Origin: Candidatus Margulisiibacteriota bacterium
GTDB lineage: Bacteria; Margulisbacteria; Termititenacia; Termititenacales; Termititenacaceae
Direction: 5' to 3'
Assembly (NCBI GenBank): GCA_031267055.1
Contig: JAIRZV010000076.1
Span: forward strand, 1-13,314
Length of the DNA: 13,314 nt
Below are positions 6,938 to 12,988 of the stretch, one piece after another. Numbering within the stretch: position 1 is the stretch's first letter; every line of letters starts with the position of its first letter. Below the pieces are notes generated by a model. It made no database searches, was not told where the DNA came from, and saw only the letters and a list, made by a program, of their open reading frames with translations. A program made the translations under genes and the position numbers.

Positions 6938-7285
6938 ATGCGCGTCAAACGAGGCAATATCGCCAGACAAAAAAAGAAAAAAGTTTTTAAACGCACGAAA
7001 GGTTTCCGCGGCGCAGGCAAAAAGCTTTTCAAAGCTTCGGCCAATATCCGTGCGATCAAAGCCGGCGTCAAAGCCTACCGCGACCGCCGCAAAAAGAAAG
7101 CCGAGTTCCGTGCGCTGTGGATACAGAGATTGAGCGCCGCGTTGGTCGCGCTGGGTCTTTCTTACTCCAAATTTATCGGCGGCTTGAAAAAGGCTAATAT
7201 TAAACTTGACCGCAAAATTCTGGCCGACTTGGCGGTTGCGGACAACGCTGTGTTCGCGCAGATCGCCGCCAAAGCCAAGGGCTAA
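6938..7285 (+). CDS. rplT: 50S ribosomal protein L20, 115 aa
   Basis: L20 binds 23S rRNA early in assembly of the large subunit. The protein is very basic at the N-terminus (MRVKRGNIARQKKKKVFKRT), followed by KGFRGAGKKLFKASANI and the conserved RRKKKAEFRALWIQRLSAA. The length of 115 aa is near the family norm. AAAAGGAG six to seven bases before the ATG supports the start. In several bacteria L20 represses its own operon by binding the infC leader. Here the infC leader is only about 25 nt, too short for the known L20 leader structures, so that mode of control appears absent. Confidence 0.97.
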   Translation: MRVKRGNIARQKKKKVFKRTKGFRGAGKKLFKASANIRAIKAGVKAYRDRRKKKAEFRALWIQRLSAALVALGLSYSKFIGGLKKANIKLDRKILADLAVADNAVFAQIAAKAKG

Positions 7286-7288
7286 ACA

Positions 7289-7783
7289 ATGATTCAAATG
7301 GAATTAAGCGGTCTCGGTTTTGACCCGCGCAATATGTCCCCGATAGTTCTTTTGAAAGACAGTGAGGAACGTAACTTTTTGCCGATCTGGATCGGCATGT
7401 TTGAGGCTGGCGCTATCGCTATGGCTTTGCAGGATTTTAAATCGCCGCGGCCGATGACCCACGATCTCATCGCCAATATTTTTGCGCAAATGCAGGCCGC
7501 TGTGGAAAAAGTGGTGATTGTCGACCACAAAGAAGATACTTTTTACGCGGTGCTGGAGATTCGCCCCAAAGGCGCCAAAGAGGTGGTGAAAATCGACTGC
7601 CGCTCTTCTGACGCCATCGCTATCGCGGTGCGCACCGGCTCGCCGATTTTTGTGCTGGAAAACGTGATGCTCAACGCCAAAATGGTCAATTCTGAAAAGG
7701 ACAAAGAGGAAACCGCCAAATTTCAGGAATTTATCAATAACGTCAATCCGGACGATTTCAAAAAATATTTCAACAAACAGTAA
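7289..7783 (+). CDS. Bifunctional nuclease (BFN/DUF151) domain protein, 164 aa
   Basis: This is a single-domain protein of the BFN/DUF151 family, some members of which have been reported to cleave DNA and RNA. The role in bacteria is not settled. Recognisable blocks are NFLPIWIGMFEAGAIAMAL (29-47) and IDCRSSDAIAIAVRTGSPIF (102-121), the two most conserved parts of the family. The C-terminal 30 residues are charged and may carry no fold. The start follows rplT by three bases with AAGGG upstream. The stop overlaps the queA start as TAATG. Its place inside a translation-gene operon suggests a link with RNA or tRNA metabolism, but that is only context. Confidence 0.9.
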   Translation: MIQMELSGLGFDPRNMSPIVLLKDSEERNFLPIWIGMFEAGAIAMALQDFKSPRPMTHDLIANIFAQMQAAVEKVVIVDHKEDTFYAVLEIRPKGAKEVVKIDCRSSDAIAIAVRTGSPIFVLENVMLNAKMVNSEKDKEETAKFQEFINNVNPDDFKKYFNKQ

Positions 7784-8847
7784 TGACCGGAGAATTCTCC
7801 GCGGACCTGTATAAATATGAGCTGCCGTCGGAATTGATCGCGCAGACTCCAGCCGCGCGGCGCGAAGATGCGCGTCTGTTGATTTTGTGGCGGGAGAATA
7901 ATTCCCTAGAGCACAAATATTTTCGCGATATTCTGGATTATCTGGAGCCGCAAGATTTACTGGTTTTCAACGACACCAAAGTTTTGCCGGCGCGTCTGCT
8001 CGGCCGCAAAGAAACCGGCGCGCATTGCGAGGTTTTTTTGCTGAAACAGCTTGACGCCGCGCATTGGGAAGCGCTGGTCAAACCTGGCCGGCGTTTGGCG
8101 TCCGGCAGCGTGGTGCGTTTCGGCGCGGATTTCTCGGCGGTGATTTTAGAAAAATTGCCCACTGACCGGCGGCGCGTGGAATTTTCTTTTGCCGGAGATT
8201 TTGAGGCCAAACTTCGCTGTTACGGACAGACGCCATTGCCGCCGTATATTAAAACGGTCACTGAACAGAGCCAAAGTGACCGCTTAGAATTAGCCGAACG
8301 TTATCAAACTGTCTATGCCAAAACGCCGGGCGCCGCCGCCGCGCCGACCGCCGGACTGCATTTTTCTCAAGAATTACTGGACAGTATCGCGGCCAAAGGC
8401 ACGGCCAAAGCTTTTGTTACTTTGCATGTCGGGACGGGGACTTTTCAGCCGCTCCAGACCGCGGATATACGGGAGCATCATATTCATGCCGAGGAGTATT
8501 TTTGTCCCGAACAGGCGGTGCAGGCCGTGCGGGAATGCCGCGCGCGCGGAGGACGCGTGATCGCAGTCGGCACTACGTCCGCGCGCGTGCTGGAAACCGC
8601 GGCGGAGCAAATCCTGCGCGGAGCGGAAATATCCGCGCTGCAGGGCAGCACCAGCCTTTATATTTATCCGGGGTATCAATTCAAAATTGTCGACGCGCTG
8701 ATCACCAATTTTCATCTGCCACGGTCTACGCTGCTGCTGCTGGTTTCCGCTCTGGCCGGCCGCGAGAAAATTTTGATGGCATACCAAGAAGCCATACGGC
8801 AAAAGTACCGCTTTTTCTCATTTGGTGATGCTATGCTGATAATTTAA
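7783..8847 (+). CDS. queA: S-adenosylmethionine:tRNA ribosyltransferase-isomerase, 354 aa
   Basis: QueA transfers the ribosyl part of S-adenosylmethionine to preQ1 at tRNA position 34 to form epoxyqueuosine, the penultimate step to queuosine. Family blocks run in order: YELPSELIAQTP near the start, LLVFNDTKVLPARLLGRK (59-76), TAGLHF (189-194), LHVGTGTFQP, VIAVGTTSARVLE, TNFHLPRSTLLLLVSAL (308-324) and the C-terminal YRFFSFGDAMLI. The length is normal. The ATG overlaps the preceding stop by one base and has no strong Shine-Dalgarno site, so translation is probably coupled to the BFN gene. It is the last gene of the infC operon; no convincing intrinsic terminator is visible after it. Other queuosine genes are absent from the window. 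Confidence 0.97.
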   Translation: MTGEFSADLYKYELPSELIAQTPAARREDARLLILWRENNSLEHKYFRDILDYLEPQDLLVFNDTKVLPARLLGRKETGAHCEVFLLKQLDAAHWEALVKPGRRLASGSVVRFGADFSAVILEKLPTDRRRVEFSFAGDFEAKLRCYGQTPLPPYIKTVTEQSQSDRLELAERYQTVYAKTPGAAAAPTAGLHFSQELLDSIAAKGTAKAFVTLHVGTGTFQPLQTADIREHHIHAEEYFCPEQAVQAVRECRARGGRVIAVGTTSARVLETAAEQILRGAEISALQGSTSLYIYPGYQFKIVDALITNFHLPRSTLLLLVSALAGREKILMAYQEAIRQKYRFFSFGDAMLII

Positions 8848-8926
8848 AAGTGCGATATTTTTGACGTATTTACGCCGAAAACGCACCAATTGAGCACCCA
8901 GAGTGGACTTTATTATAAAATTTCAC

Positions 8927-8957
8927 TTGACAAAGATAGATACCATGCTATTATAAT
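8927..8957 (+). promoter_or_regulatory. Promoter of the small membrane protein gene
   Basis: A perfect TTGACA at 8927-8932 is followed by the overlapping -10 candidates TATTAT (8949-8954, 16-nt spacer) and TATAAT (8952-8957, 19-nt spacer). Either gives a transcription start near 8962 and a leader of about 75 nt. The surrounding sequence is AT-rich, as expected for a real promoter. Confidence 0.65.
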
Positions 8958-9035
8958 ACTGTACTAGAGTATCCTTGTTATGAATGGTTATGTACGCGTT
9001 GTGGTTATGCCCGAATAGAGAAAGCGAGGTGGGCA

Positions 9036-9200
9036 ATGCTATTATTCGTGGCGCTGGTGATTTTGGCTTGTTGGTTGATTGTGCATTTTGCGAGACAACT
9101 GGATACTGATATGACAGCCGGCGGTTTAGAATATGGCCTATGTGCCGGTTTAGGGTTTATGGGCGCTTTTGGCTGTATGGATTATTTGATGTTCAAATAA
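9036..9200 (+). CDS. Small two-helix membrane protein, 54 aa
   Basis: I do not recognise a family. The predicted protein begins MLLFVALVILACWLIVHFAR, a hydrophobic helix ending in positive residues. A short polar loop (QLDTDMTAGG, 21-30) follows, then a second hydrophobic, glycine-rich segment (LCAGLGFMGAFGCMDYLMF, 35-53). It therefore looks like a hairpin inner-membrane protein. GAGGTG at 9026-9031 provides a ribosome binding site close before ATG 9036. The gene has its own promoter and ends 28 nt before a strong intrinsic terminator, so it forms a complete single-gene transcription unit. That arrangement is the main evidence that it is real. Small two-helix proteins include regulators of membrane enzymes, toxins and holin-like proteins; nothing here selects among them. 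Confidence 0.65.
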   Translation: MLLFVALVILACWLIVHFARQLDTDMTAGGLEYGLCAGLGFMGAFGCMDYLMFK

Positions 9201-9228
9201 TTTTAGTTTAGCGCAAAAATTTTGAAAG

Positions 9229-9261
9229 AAGGGACAGAGTTTTTAAATTCTGTCCCTTTTT
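9229..9261 (+). terminator. Intrinsic terminator after the small membrane protein gene
   Basis: GGGACAGA (9231-9238) pairs perfectly with TCTGTCCC (9249-9256); flanking A/T pairs can extend the stem. TTTTT follows at 9257-9261. This is a textbook rho-independent terminator. It insulates the accC promoter region from upstream transcription. Confidence 0.9.
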
Positions 9262-9291
9262 CTTAAATAGTGTAAGAACACAGTAACCCCT

Positions 9292-9309
9292 GAGCAAATA
9301 TATTCGCTC
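9292..9309. promoter_or_regulatory. Palindromic operator candidate upstream of accC
   Basis: GAGCAAATATATTCGCTC is an 18-bp palindrome with one mismatched base pair. It lies over the -35 region of the accC promoter, ending 17 nt before TATAAT. The position and symmetry suit a dimeric activator replacing a missing -35 contact, or a repressor. It does not resemble the FapR site of Bacillus. The binding protein is unknown. Confidence 0.45.
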
Positions 9310-9332
9310 TATAGGCTGATGTTTGTTATAAT
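9309..9332 (+). promoter_or_regulatory. Extended -10 promoter of the accC-nusB-ribE operon
   Basis: TGT directly before TATAAT (9327-9332) makes an extended -10; there is no good -35 hexamer. CTATAGG at 9309-9315 stands 11 nt before TATAAT, the same as in the lysC promoter. The leader to the accC start would be about 31 nt. Confidence 0.7.
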
Positions 9333-9369
9333 TTTCCCCGATTTGTTTTAGCTTCAAGAAAGGGCGAAA

Positions 9370-10716
9370 ATGTTTAAAAAGATTTTGATTGCCAATCGCG
9401 GCGAGATCGCGGTGCGGATCATTCGCGCCTGTCAGGAATTGAATGTGGCGACGGTGGCCGTGTACTCCGAAGCTGACCGCGAAAGTTTGCATGTGCGCAT
9501 GGCCGGCGAAGCGTATTGCATCGGTCCGGCGCCGTCCAAAGACAGTTATTTGAATATTCCCCGTCTGATTGCTGTCGCGGAAATGACCGGCGCTGACGCG
9601 ATCCATCCGGGGTACGGCTTTCTGTCCGAGAGCGCGGCTTTTGCGGAGATTTGTCAGGCGCACAATATCAAATTTATCGGGCCATCGGTGCAGGCGATCA
9701 ACGGCATGGGCGACAAAGCCAGCGCCCGCCAAACTATGCAAGCGGCCGGTGTGCCCTGCGTGCCCGGGACGGAAAATATTGTCCCTGACGCGGCGGCGGC
9801 GCGGCAAGCCGCCGGGGAAATAGGCTATCCGTTGCTCATCAAGGCTACGGCTGGCGGCGGTGGACGCGGCATGCGTCTGGTGGAAAAAGCGGACGAGCTG
9901 GACAAACTTTTTGCCGCGGCGTCGGAAGAGGCCAAGTCCTGTTTTGGCAACGGCGGCGTGTATCTGGAAAAATGCATTCTCCAGCCGCGGCATATCGAGA
10001 TGCAGATTTTGGCCGATCAATATGGCAAAGTGGTCTGGCTGGGCGAACGCGACTGCTCGGTGCAACGCCGCCACCAAAAACTTATCGAAGAAGCGCCGTC
10101 GATTTTTCTTAAACCAGCGGCGCGTGCCAAAATGGGTGAGGCGGCGGTCAAAGCGGCGCGGGCTGTGCATTACGAAGGCGCGGGTACTATTGAGTTTCTG
10201 GTTGACGCAAATTGCGATTTTTATTTTATGGAGATGAACACACGTATTCAAGTCGAGCATTGCGTGACAGAAAGTGTGACTGGCATTGACTTGATCAAAG
10301 AGCAGATAAAAATCGCCTCCGGTTTGCCGCTGGCTTTTCAGCAGGACGACATCAAGATCAACGGCCACGCTATTGAATTCCGCATCAACGCCGAAGATTG
10401 GGAAAATGATTTTCGGCCATCGCCCGGATTGATCGAGCTTTTCCTGCCGCCGGGCGGACCGGGCGTGCGCGTGGATTCTCACATTTATCCAGGCTACAGA
10501 GTGCCGCCAAATTACGACAGTATGCTGGCCAAACTTATCGTTTGGGGACAAACCCGCGCCGAAGCTCTCGAGCGGGCACAGCGCGCGCTGGGCGAATTTG
10601 TTTTTACCGGCGTCAAAACCGTGATACCGTTTCATAAAAAAGTTTTGAGCAATGAATATTTTATCCGCGGCGATGTGCAGACGGATTTTTTGGAAAAAAG
10701 GGTTTTAAATGGGTAA
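9370..10716 (+). CDS. accC: Biotin carboxylase subunit of acetyl-CoA carboxylase, 448 aa
   Basis: The enzyme carboxylates biotin on the carrier protein AccB with ATP and bicarbonate, the first half-reaction towards malonyl-CoA for fatty acids. The N-terminus MFKKILIANRGEIAVRIIRA is canonical. The ATP-grasp fold shows the glycine loop KATAGGGGRGM (158-168), ERDCSVQRRHQK (226-237), and MEMNTRIQVEH (287-297). E288, N290, R292, Q294 and E296 fall at the same numbers as in the E. coli enzyme. The length matches the stand-alone subunit and no biotinyl domain is fused. AAAGGGC before the ATG supports the start. accB is not adjacent, which is unusual because accB-accC is a common pair. In principle it could be the biotin carboxylase of another acyl-CoA or pyruvate carboxylase, but its close match to AccC makes this less likely. 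Confidence 0.95.
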   Translation: MFKKILIANRGEIAVRIIRACQELNVATVAVYSEADRESLHVRMAGEAYCIGPAPSKDSYLNIPRLIAVAEMTGADAIHPGYGFLSESAAFAEICQAHNIKFIGPSVQAINGMGDKASARQTMQAAGVPCVPGTENIVPDAAAARQAAGEIGYPLLIKATAGGGGRGMRLVEKADELDKLFAAASEEAKSCFGNGGVYLEKCILQPRHIEMQILADQYGKVVWLGERDCSVQRRHQKLIEEAPSIFLKPAARAKMGEAAVKAARAVHYEGAGTIEFLVDANCDFYFMEMNTRIQVEHCVTESVTGIDLIKEQIKIASGLPLAFQQDDIKINGHAIEFRINAEDWENDFRPSPGLIELFLPPGGPGVRVDSHIYPGYRVPPNYDSMLAKLIVWGQTRAEALERAQRALGEFVFTGVKTVIPFHKKVLSNEYFIRGDVQTDFLEKRVLNG

Positions 10717-11104
10717 ACGCAGTACGGCGCGGCGGCTGGCGATGCAGGTTTTGTTTCAGCTGGATGCCGGACAAAATGACTTGAATTTTTTGCTGGAGCA
10801 GTCCGCGCGGCGCGAACGACTGCTGCCGGACACTATGCAGTTTGCCGGCGAGCTGGCGCTCGGCGCGCGCGAACATCTGGCCGAGCTGGACAAATACATT
10901 GCGGATAAATCAATAGGCTGGGCGCTGGAAAGAATCGCCGGCGTGGACAAAGCGATATTGCGTTTGGCTGTGTACGAGATCAAGTTTCTGCAAACACCGC
11001 CCAGCGTGGCGATCAATGAGGCTGTAGAGCTGGCCAAAAAATTTTCCACGGCGGAATCAGCCAAATTTGTGAACGGCATACTCGGCGGACTGGCGGAGAA
11101 ATAA
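10709..11104 (+). CDS. nusB: Transcription antitermination factor NusB, 131 aa
   Basis: NusB pairs with ribosomal protein S10 on boxA RNA to allow antitermination in rRNA operons. The sequence starts GKRSTARRLAMQVLFQLD, the usual N-terminal helix. The conserved second half reads WALERIAGVDKAILRLAVYEI, then TPPSVAINEAVELAKKFS and SAKFVNGILGGLA. The length is within the family range. ATG 10709 overlaps the end of accC in ATGGGTAA (8 nt), and AAAAGGG precedes it, so translation is likely coupled. nusB commonly sits with riboflavin genes, as it does here with the riboflavin synthase gene directly after it. Confidence 0.95.
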   Translation: MGKRSTARRLAMQVLFQLDAGQNDLNFLLEQSARRERLLPDTMQFAGELALGAREHLAELDKYIADKSIGWALERIAGVDKAILRLAVYEIKFLQTPPSVAINEAVELAKKFSTAESAKFVNGILGGLAEK

Positions 11105-11694
11105 TGTTTACGGGGATTATCGAAGAGATCGGTCAGGCGCGCGCGGTCGGAGAGCGGCTGGAAATACACGCGCCACAAATTTGCCAGGATGTAAAACTCG
11201 GCGACAGCGTGGCCGTGAATGGCGTTTGTCTGACCGTAGCGGACATTAAAGAAAACAATTTGTTTTTTGACACGATGCAGCTGACTTTGCGGGACACCGC
11301 TTTGGGTAATCTGAAGTCCGGCGCGGCGGTCAATCTGGAAAGAGCACTGCGGGCGGACAGCCGCTTGGGCGGACATTTTGTCAGCGGTCATGTCGACGAA
11401 GCCGGATTGGTTGAGGCTCTGGACGCGAATATTTTGCGCGTCAGGGTCAGCGACAAAAAATTCCTGGCTTCTAAAGGTTCCATCACAATCAATGGCGTTT
11501 CTTTGACTATTCAAGATGTTCGAGACAATACTTTCAGCATTGGTCTGGTGGCGCACACTTTGCAGTCCACCACGCTCGGACTTTTGCGCGCTGGCGACAG
11601 AGTCAATATAGAATATGACCTTTTGATGCGTTATTTACAGACGCTTTTGGCCGCAGAAAATCAGCCGCAAAGACTGCGCTCTATATATAAATAA
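11104..11694 (+). CDS. ribE: Riboflavin synthase, alpha-subunit type, 196 aa
   Basis: The enzyme dismutates two molecules of 6,7-dimethyl-8-ribityllumazine into riboflavin and a pyrimidine that is recycled. The protein is a tandem of two lumazine-binding domains. The first begins MFTGIIEEIG and has VAVNGVCLTV with C42; GGHFVSGHVD follows near residue 90-100. The second has SITINGVSLTI (126-136) and ends with NIEYDLLMRYL. The length is near the usual 200-215. The start overlaps the nusB stop as TAATG. In other bacteria the gene is also called ribC. No lumazine synthase gene or FMN-riboswitch-like structure is visible in the window; the gene is read from the accC promoter. Confidence 0.95.
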   Translation: MFTGIIEEIGQARAVGERLEIHAPQICQDVKLGDSVAVNGVCLTVADIKENNLFFDTMQLTLRDTALGNLKSGAAVNLERALRADSRLGGHFVSGHVDEAGLVEALDANILRVRVSDKKFLASKGSITINGVSLTIQDVRDNTFSIGLVAHTLQSTTLGLLRAGDRVNIEYDLLMRYLQTLLAAENQPQRLRSIYK

Positions 11695-11699
11695 GTTTC

Positions 11700-11805
11700 G
11701 GCAGGATAAATATTTTGCTGGAGCGCGTCTGGTTCGAACTTAACAAGCGAGAGCGAAGTTAAGTGAGAAGCCACCACGCGCGCAGGCAAAGATATTTACC
11801 CTGCC
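11700..11805. repeat. 106-nt long imperfect inverted repeat
   Basis: The ends GGCAGGATAAATATTTT (11700-11716) pair with AAGATATTTACCCTGCC (11789-11805), with one mismatch and one G-T pair. Inside, GCGCGT/ACGCGC (11723-11728 with 11776-11781), TGG/CCA, and CTTAAC/GTTAAG (11739-11744 with 11758-11763) continue the stem to a 13-nt apical loop. It begins five bases after the ribE stop. It could end the accC operon transcript, although no T-run follows, or be a small dispersed element. The loop motif GCGAGAGCGAAG resembles GAGCGAAGCGAG at the edge of the other intergenic element at 2837. Confidence 0.6.
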
Positions 11806-11847
11806 TAAATTGTTAAAACAACGGCAAAAATCGATGCATTTTTACCC

Positions 11848-11882
11848 CTCTCCCTGTCGATAATAACTCTGACAGGGGAGAG
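11848..11882 (+). promoter_or_regulatory. Hairpin covering the ribosome binding site of the barrel gene
   Basis: CTCTCCCTGTC (11848-11858) pairs with GACAGGGGAGAG (11871-11882), leaving one bulged G and a 12-nt loop. The right arm is the Shine-Dalgarno sequence of the gene starting at 11885, so folding would hide it. This is either a translational switch or, read as DNA, an operator; the GATAAT in the loop could be a -10 element. No convincing promoter is seen upstream, so which reading is right is open. Confidence 0.55.
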
Positions 11883-11884
11883 AG

Positions 11885-12964
11885 ATGCGTAAGCTATTAC
11901 TTATATTTCTGGTTGTTTTTCTGCAGAGCAGCCTTTTTGCCGCGGTAAACGGGCCAGGCACGACTGGCGCCAATTATTTAAAAATCGGGTTGGGCGCCAA
12001 AGCCGCCGCTCTTGGCGAGAGTTACACAGCCGCCGCGGACGACACGAGCTCTATATACTGGAACACTGCCGGTTTGAGCGCTGTGCGCAATCCGCGCGTG
12101 GATTTCATGCAGCTGAACTGGCTGGCTGGCATTTCGGCCAAGACGATTTTCGGCGCGGCGCCGCTCTCCGACAAAGACACTTTTGGCGCGTACATCATGA
12201 TGCTGGACACACCGAAAGACAAAGAAACAGTTTATGCCGGTGGTGGTAGTCTGACGCAATACGAGGAAACCGGCAAAAATTTTAACAGCGCGATCTCGGT
12301 GCTCAATCTCGGTTATTCGCGGATTATATCCCGCTCTTTAGACGCCGGTATTGGCTTAAAAATGATCAGCGAAGATCTGGCCGGTGAAAAAGCCGACGGT
12401 CTGGCTCTGGATGCTGGCCTGATTTACAAAGATTTAATTCCGAATTTGAAACTGGGCTTGAATGTGCAAAACATCGGGCTGAAAAATTTGCGTCCCGAGG
12501 AAGAGCTGCCGATGACTATCGCGCTGGGCGCGGAGTACAGCACGATTTTTCTCTGGAATAAATTGAGCCTGCTGCTCGACGCCAAATTGCCGAATGACAA
12601 TGATCCGCGTTTTGGTGTGGGTGCGGAATACTGGCTGGGACAGTATTTTGCCGGTCGTATTGGCTACAATACTTTTAATCAAATGTCGCTGGGTTTGGGC
12701 GTGGCTTTTGCCAATTTCAACGCCGACTATGCTTATGTGCCGATCGATGATCTGGGTGTCACGCACCGCATCTCGGTCGGGTATACTTTTGGCATTTACA
12801 AGCAGCCGGAAAATTCGCGTCAGGAGTTGCAGGCCGATGCGGAAAAAGGCACAGACGCCGCGGGCAGTCCGCTGAAAAAAGTTAGAAAAGTCAAGGTTAA
12901 AGCCCAGACTCAAGCGCAAACCCAAGCGCCGAGCGACGACACGTTGCCTAAATTTGATTTTTAA
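11885..12964 (+). CDS. PorV/UPF0164-family outer-membrane beta-barrel protein, 359 aa
   Basis: Residues 1-19 form a signal peptide (MRKLLLIFLVVFLQSSLFA). The mature N-terminus has TGANYLKIGLGAKAAALGESYTAAADDTSSIYWNTAGL, close to the UPF0164/PorV/PorQ group related to FadL. The rest alternates in amphipathic strands with aromatic ends (SAISVLNLGYSR, LDAGIGLKM, LKLGLNVQNIG, ISVGYTFGIY), as expected of an outer-membrane barrel. Relatives shuttle type IX secretion cargo in Bacteroidetes or have unknown roles elsewhere; no type IX gene is visible here. The barrel ends near residue 305 and a 54-residue tail follows, rich in K, Q, T and A. ATG 11885 is preceded by GGGGAG, which a hairpin can mask. 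There is no downstream operon partner apart from the ROK kinase after 24 nt. Confidence 0.85.
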   Translation: MRKLLLIFLVVFLQSSLFAAVNGPGTTGANYLKIGLGAKAAALGESYTAAADDTSSIYWNTAGLSAVRNPRVDFMQLNWLAGISAKTIFGAAPLSDKDTFGAYIMMLDTPKDKETVYAGGGSLTQYEETGKNFNSAISVLNLGYSRIISRSLDAGIGLKMISEDLAGEKADGLALDAGLIYKDLIPNLKLGLNVQNIGLKNLRPEEELPMTIALGAEYSTIFLWNKLSLLLDAKLPNDNDPRFGVGAEYWLGQYFAGRIGYNTFNQMSLGLGVAFANFNADYAYVPIDDLGVTHRISVGYTFGIYKQPENSRQELQADAEKGTDAAGSPLKKVRKVKVKAQTQAQTQAPSDDTLPKFDF

Positions 12965-12988
12965 ATAATTTCCAGATATTATCCGGCC

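Noticed and set aside
8850..8886. GTGCG/CGCAC inverted repeat as a terminator after queA
   Set aside because: There are only five pairs around a 27-nt loop and no T-run follows, which is too weak to call.
9208..10635. 475-codon minus-strand ORF opposite accC
   Set aside because: The plus strand encodes an intact AccC with all catalytic residues. The minus-strand protein is Arg/His/Phe-rich, typical of a shadow frame in GC-rich coding DNA, and it runs through the terminator and promoter region.
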